DNA from: JANYGA01 sp043743145
Lineage (GTDB): Bacteria > Vulcanimicrobiota > Vulcanimicrobiia > Vulcanimicrobiales > Vulcanimicrobiaceae
Direction of reading: 5' to 3'
Length of the DNA: 18,748 nucleotides
NCBI GenBank assembly: GCA_043743145.1
Contig: JAYTXC010000141.1
Location: 1-18,748, forward strand
The translations under genes and the position numbers were made by a program. Of this stretch, positions 16,816 to 18,748 are shown one piece after another (the stretch's first letter is position 1; each line of letters starts with the position of its first letter). The notes beneath the pieces were generated by a model. The model was not told the DNA's origin and searched no databases. It was given only the letters and a program-made list of their open reading frames with translations.

Positions 16816-18036
16816 TTACCTTACGCGACAGGTTCCAAGCTTGGCATTGTCCGGCGACGCACCGTGCGGCGGACGAATTTTTACTTTCGCGAGCTTCGGA
16901 TCGTCGGTCGTGGGAAATGTCTTGCTGCCGGCTGGGTAACAGTTCGATGCGAGCAAGAACGCCATCACGTTGGCGTACTGTTTCGAGGACAACGATCCAG
17001 GATTGCTGAGCGGCATCTGTTGCACGACGAGATTGCGGAAATCGGCGACGGTCCATCCATCCCCCGTTACTTGGCTGACGAATTCCTTACCGGCAACGGC
17101 CGGGGCCGCCACGCCTTGCAGATTCGCACCGTGGCACGAGACGCAGTTTTGCGCGTACACGGCGGAGCCCGCGTGAGCCTGCGCTGCGGTATATGAAACG
17201 AGCAATGCCGAAGCGACGGAGCGCGACTTCTCGCGGTGCGACCGTCGTTCGATCGAATGCACCGCGTTTGGCGCCACCGCGACGCGATGAGAGCAGCGCT
17301 TCGCATTCTCGGATGCCGATGAAGTATAAAGCACGAGCCGATCACCGATAACGTCGATTCGTCGCACCGGAAATTCGGCGGGAACGGCTGATGCGGCAGC
17401 GCGTCGATCGACCGAGAGATAGGCGAGGGTGCCGCCAATGACGCCGTACGCCGGGGCAACGTTCGGCACCGAGCACCCCGAGACGATCTTCGCACCGGTG
17501 GGAATGCCGAGAGATGTCGTCGCGAGCGCGCCCTCGATACCGCCGAGGACACCCCCCTGCGACGAACGACCGATCGCGAGCGAGATATCTGCAATCGCGC
17601 CCGTGAGATCCGTTTGATATTCTTCCATTTGTTTCGCATGCAGGGCGTCGGTGAGACTCTGCGCCGCAGCGAGCAGATTGATCTTTGCCCCTTTGAGACC
17701 ATCCGTCCACACGGGGGTGGACGGACGATCCAAGAGGCGGTCGATATAGCCGATGGCGCCGACGCCATCGCCCGGATCGCCGACGCTCGCCGTGAAGTCC
17801 CGATCTTTACGGCCGATCAGGGCGTTACGCGCTTGCAGTGCCGCGGTTTGGTACGCTTTGCGGCCGACGGCGCTGCCGTCTTCGGTCCGGACGATTTGAT
17901 TCGTCGCCGCTTTCATGTCGGCGAGTGCGTGCATCGCGAGTTCGCGATCACCGAGCGTCGTCTGCGCGGATGCATCCGCAGATGCGGCCCCGAGAACGAG
18001 TGCGACAATAATAGCGAATCGGAGTGGCACGATCAC
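16816..18036 (-). CDS. Periplasmic protein: unknown N-terminal domain joined to class-I cytochrome c
   Basis: 406 residues. An N-terminal signal peptide (MIVPLRFAIIVALVLGAASA, cleavage near ADASA/Q25) sends it to the periplasm. Residues about 26-250 form a mostly helical then strand-rich domain that I do not recognise. Residues about 290-406 are a cytochrome c: haem motif CVSCH at 298-302, likely axial Met in QQMPLSNPGSL (M341), and the end CYPAG...LGTC with C366 and C403 possibly paired. This tail is typical of the cytochrome subunits beside PQQ alcohol dehydrogenases and would accept electrons from them. Between the domains, residues 259-289 look like a second signal peptide ending AHA/G; GTG 17262 would give a 148-residue cytochrome by itself. 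The GTG start at 18036 has a good AGGAG six to seven bases upstream, overlapping the stop of the dehydrogenase gene. Confidence 0.8.
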   Translation of the reverse strand: MIVPLRFAIIVALVLGAASADASAQTTLGDRELAMHALADMKAATNQIVRTEDGSAVGRKAYQTAALQARNALIGRKDRDFTASVGDPGDGVGAIGYIDRLLDRPSTPVWTDGLKGAKINLLAAAQSLTDALHAKQMEEYQTDLTGAIADISLAIGRSSQGGVLGGIEGALATTSLGIPTGAKIVSGCSVPNVAPAYGVIGGTLAYLSVDRRAAASAVPAEFPVRRIDVIGDRLVLYTSSASENAKRCSHRVAVAPNAVHSIERRSHREKSRSVASALLVSYTAAQAHAGSAVYAQNCVSCHGANLQGVAAPAVAGKEFVSQVTGDGWTVADFRNLVVQQMPLSNPGSLSSKQYANVMAFLLASNCYPAGSKTFPTTDDPKLAKVKIRPPHGASPDNAKLGTCRVR

Positions 18037-18045
18037 GATGTTCTC

Positions 18046-18748
18046 CTAGAGTGTGTAGGCGGTGAGGAACGATCCGCCCGTGCTAACTTGGGGCATGTCC
18101 TTGACGAGCTGATTCCCCGCCTGACCCGAAGCAACCGCGACGAATTGCTTCCCGTCGATAACGTACGCCGATGGCGGCGCGAGAATCGGCGAAGCCGTCG
18201 CATCGTGCCAGACGATCTTTCCGGTCATCGCATCGAAGGCTTCGAATTGTCCCGTCAACATACCGGAGAAGACGAGACCCGTCGAGGTCGCAAGCGCGCC
18301 GCCCACGGCGGGGAGCGCTTCTTTTTTACGCCAGGCGAACTTCCCGGTCGAGATATCGATCGCGTTCATCCAGCCGGTCGTCGGACCGCTTTGCGCCGGG
18401 AAGAGGCCACCGAGATAGAACTGGCCGGCCAGATACGTCGCGCGTGGCAGCTTCTTCCAAATGCCGCACTCATCGACGCTCGGGACGTAAAACATATTGG
18501 TCTGCGGATCGTACGACCCGCCGTTGTACTCAACACCGCCGTTGGTGTTGGGACACGCGAGATTTCCATCGCGTGTCGGCTCGGTGTTCTGGCCCTTTTG
18601 CGTGCTGACGGCCTGATGGTACACGAGTTTACCATCGGTGGCGTCGAGAACCCAGAAGTTCCCACCCTTGTCGCCCGCGGCGACGAGTTCGCGCGATTCG
18701 CCCGCAATCTTACCGGTGAAGCGCACCGGCGGCATCGCGGGATCCCAA
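18046..18748 (-). CDS. PQQ-dependent alcohol dehydrogenase, C-terminal part (N-terminus beyond window)
   Basis: Periplasmic quinoprotein that oxidises alcohols and passes electrons to cytochrome c. About 233 C-terminal residues of a protein normally near 550-700. Seen: WDPAMPPVRF at the window edge, typical of the family; beta-propeller repeats DKGGNFWVLDATDGK, GWMNAIDISTGKFAW and GQFEAFDAMTGKIVW, which carry the tryptophan-docking pattern; the conserved GGALATSTGLVFSG; and APPSAYVIDGKQFVAVASG. The frame is open to the last base, so the ATG at 18735 is internal, not the start. The residues that tell calcium (XoxF/ExaF versus MxaF/ExaA) from lanthanide enzymes lie in the missing half. The protein ends without a fused cytochrome domain, which agrees with a separate cytochrome gene 9 bases downstream. 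Confidence 0.92.
   Translation of the reverse strand, partial: WDPAMPPVRFTGKIAGESRELVAAGDKGGNFWVLDATDGKLVYHQAVSTQKGQNTEPTRDGNLACPNTNGGVEYNGGSYDPQTNMFYVPSVDECGIWKKLPRATYLAGQFYLGGLFPAQSGPTTGWMNAIDISTGKFAWRKKEALPAVGGALATSTGLVFSGMLTGQFEAFDAMTGKIVWHDATASPILAPPSAYVIDGKQFVAVASGQAGNQLVKDMPQVSTGGSFLTAYTL

Noticed and set aside
16462..17196. 244-codon plus-strand frame opposite the cytochrome gene
   Set aside because: The minus-strand frame has a haem motif and the family-typical ending; the plus-strand frame has no motif, signal peptide or ribosome-binding site.
18046..18735. Stand-alone 229-residue protein starting at the ATG 18735
   Set aside because: The frame is open to the window end and the upstream residues WDPA belong to the PQQ dehydrogenase family, so the ATG is internal.

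Overview
The window is a GC-rich, gene-dense bacterial chromosome segment. It has almost no intergenic space, many GTG starts and several 1- or 4-base stop/start overlaps. The gene set suggests a free-living, respiring heterotroph: B12-dependent methionine synthase, branched-chain amino-acid ABC transport, shikimate synthesis, a PQQ alcohol-dehydrogenase system and a dynamin-like GTPase. I see no rRNA, tRNA, CRISPR array, insertion sequence or phage gene. Style and content would fit an uncultured phylum such as Ca. Eremiobacterota, but that is a guess; the sequence alone does not fix the taxon.

Layout, left to right. (1) Positions 1-722, minus strand: most of a LivG-type ABC ATPase that runs off the left edge and belongs to a second branched-chain amino-acid (or related amide) transporter. 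(2) 874-4742, plus strand: full-length four-module MetH followed 17 bases later by a short CbiX/SirB-type chelatase, so a cobalamin-using enzyme sits next to a candidate cobalt-insertion enzyme. (3) 4769-5260, minus strand: a small VanZ-like membrane protein with a very arginine-rich tail. (4) 5409-11449, plus strand: a tight livJ-livH-livM-livG-livF operon whose last gene overlaps aroA (EPSP synthase) by four bases, so aroA is probably translated as the last cistron of a transport operon. (5) 11446-16430, minus strand: nagA, then a 903-residue tandem dynamin-like GTPase, then a polytopic membrane protein with a probable PH-like tail. These read in the order membrane protein, dynamin, nagA. 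The stops of aroA and nagA overlap. (6) 16468-18748, minus strand: the C-terminal part of a PQQ-dependent alcohol dehydrogenase, a periplasmic protein that fuses an unknown domain to a class-I cytochrome c, and a small downstream ORF.

How the genes may work together. MetH makes methionine with a B12 cofactor, and CbiX could supply an early step of corrin synthesis or sirohaem/F430-type chemistry. LivJHMGF imports branched-chain (or similar) amino acids. The PQQ dehydrogenase oxidises alcohols in the periplasm and would pass electrons to the adjacent cytochrome c. The dynamin cluster is the least understood part: a double-headed GTPase with a degenerate second head, between a membrane protein and an amino-sugar deacetylase, which might link membrane remodelling to envelope turnover. 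The most interesting items are the tandem dynamin and its cluster, the apparent in-frame fusion upstream of the cytochrome c, and aroA as part of the liv operon.
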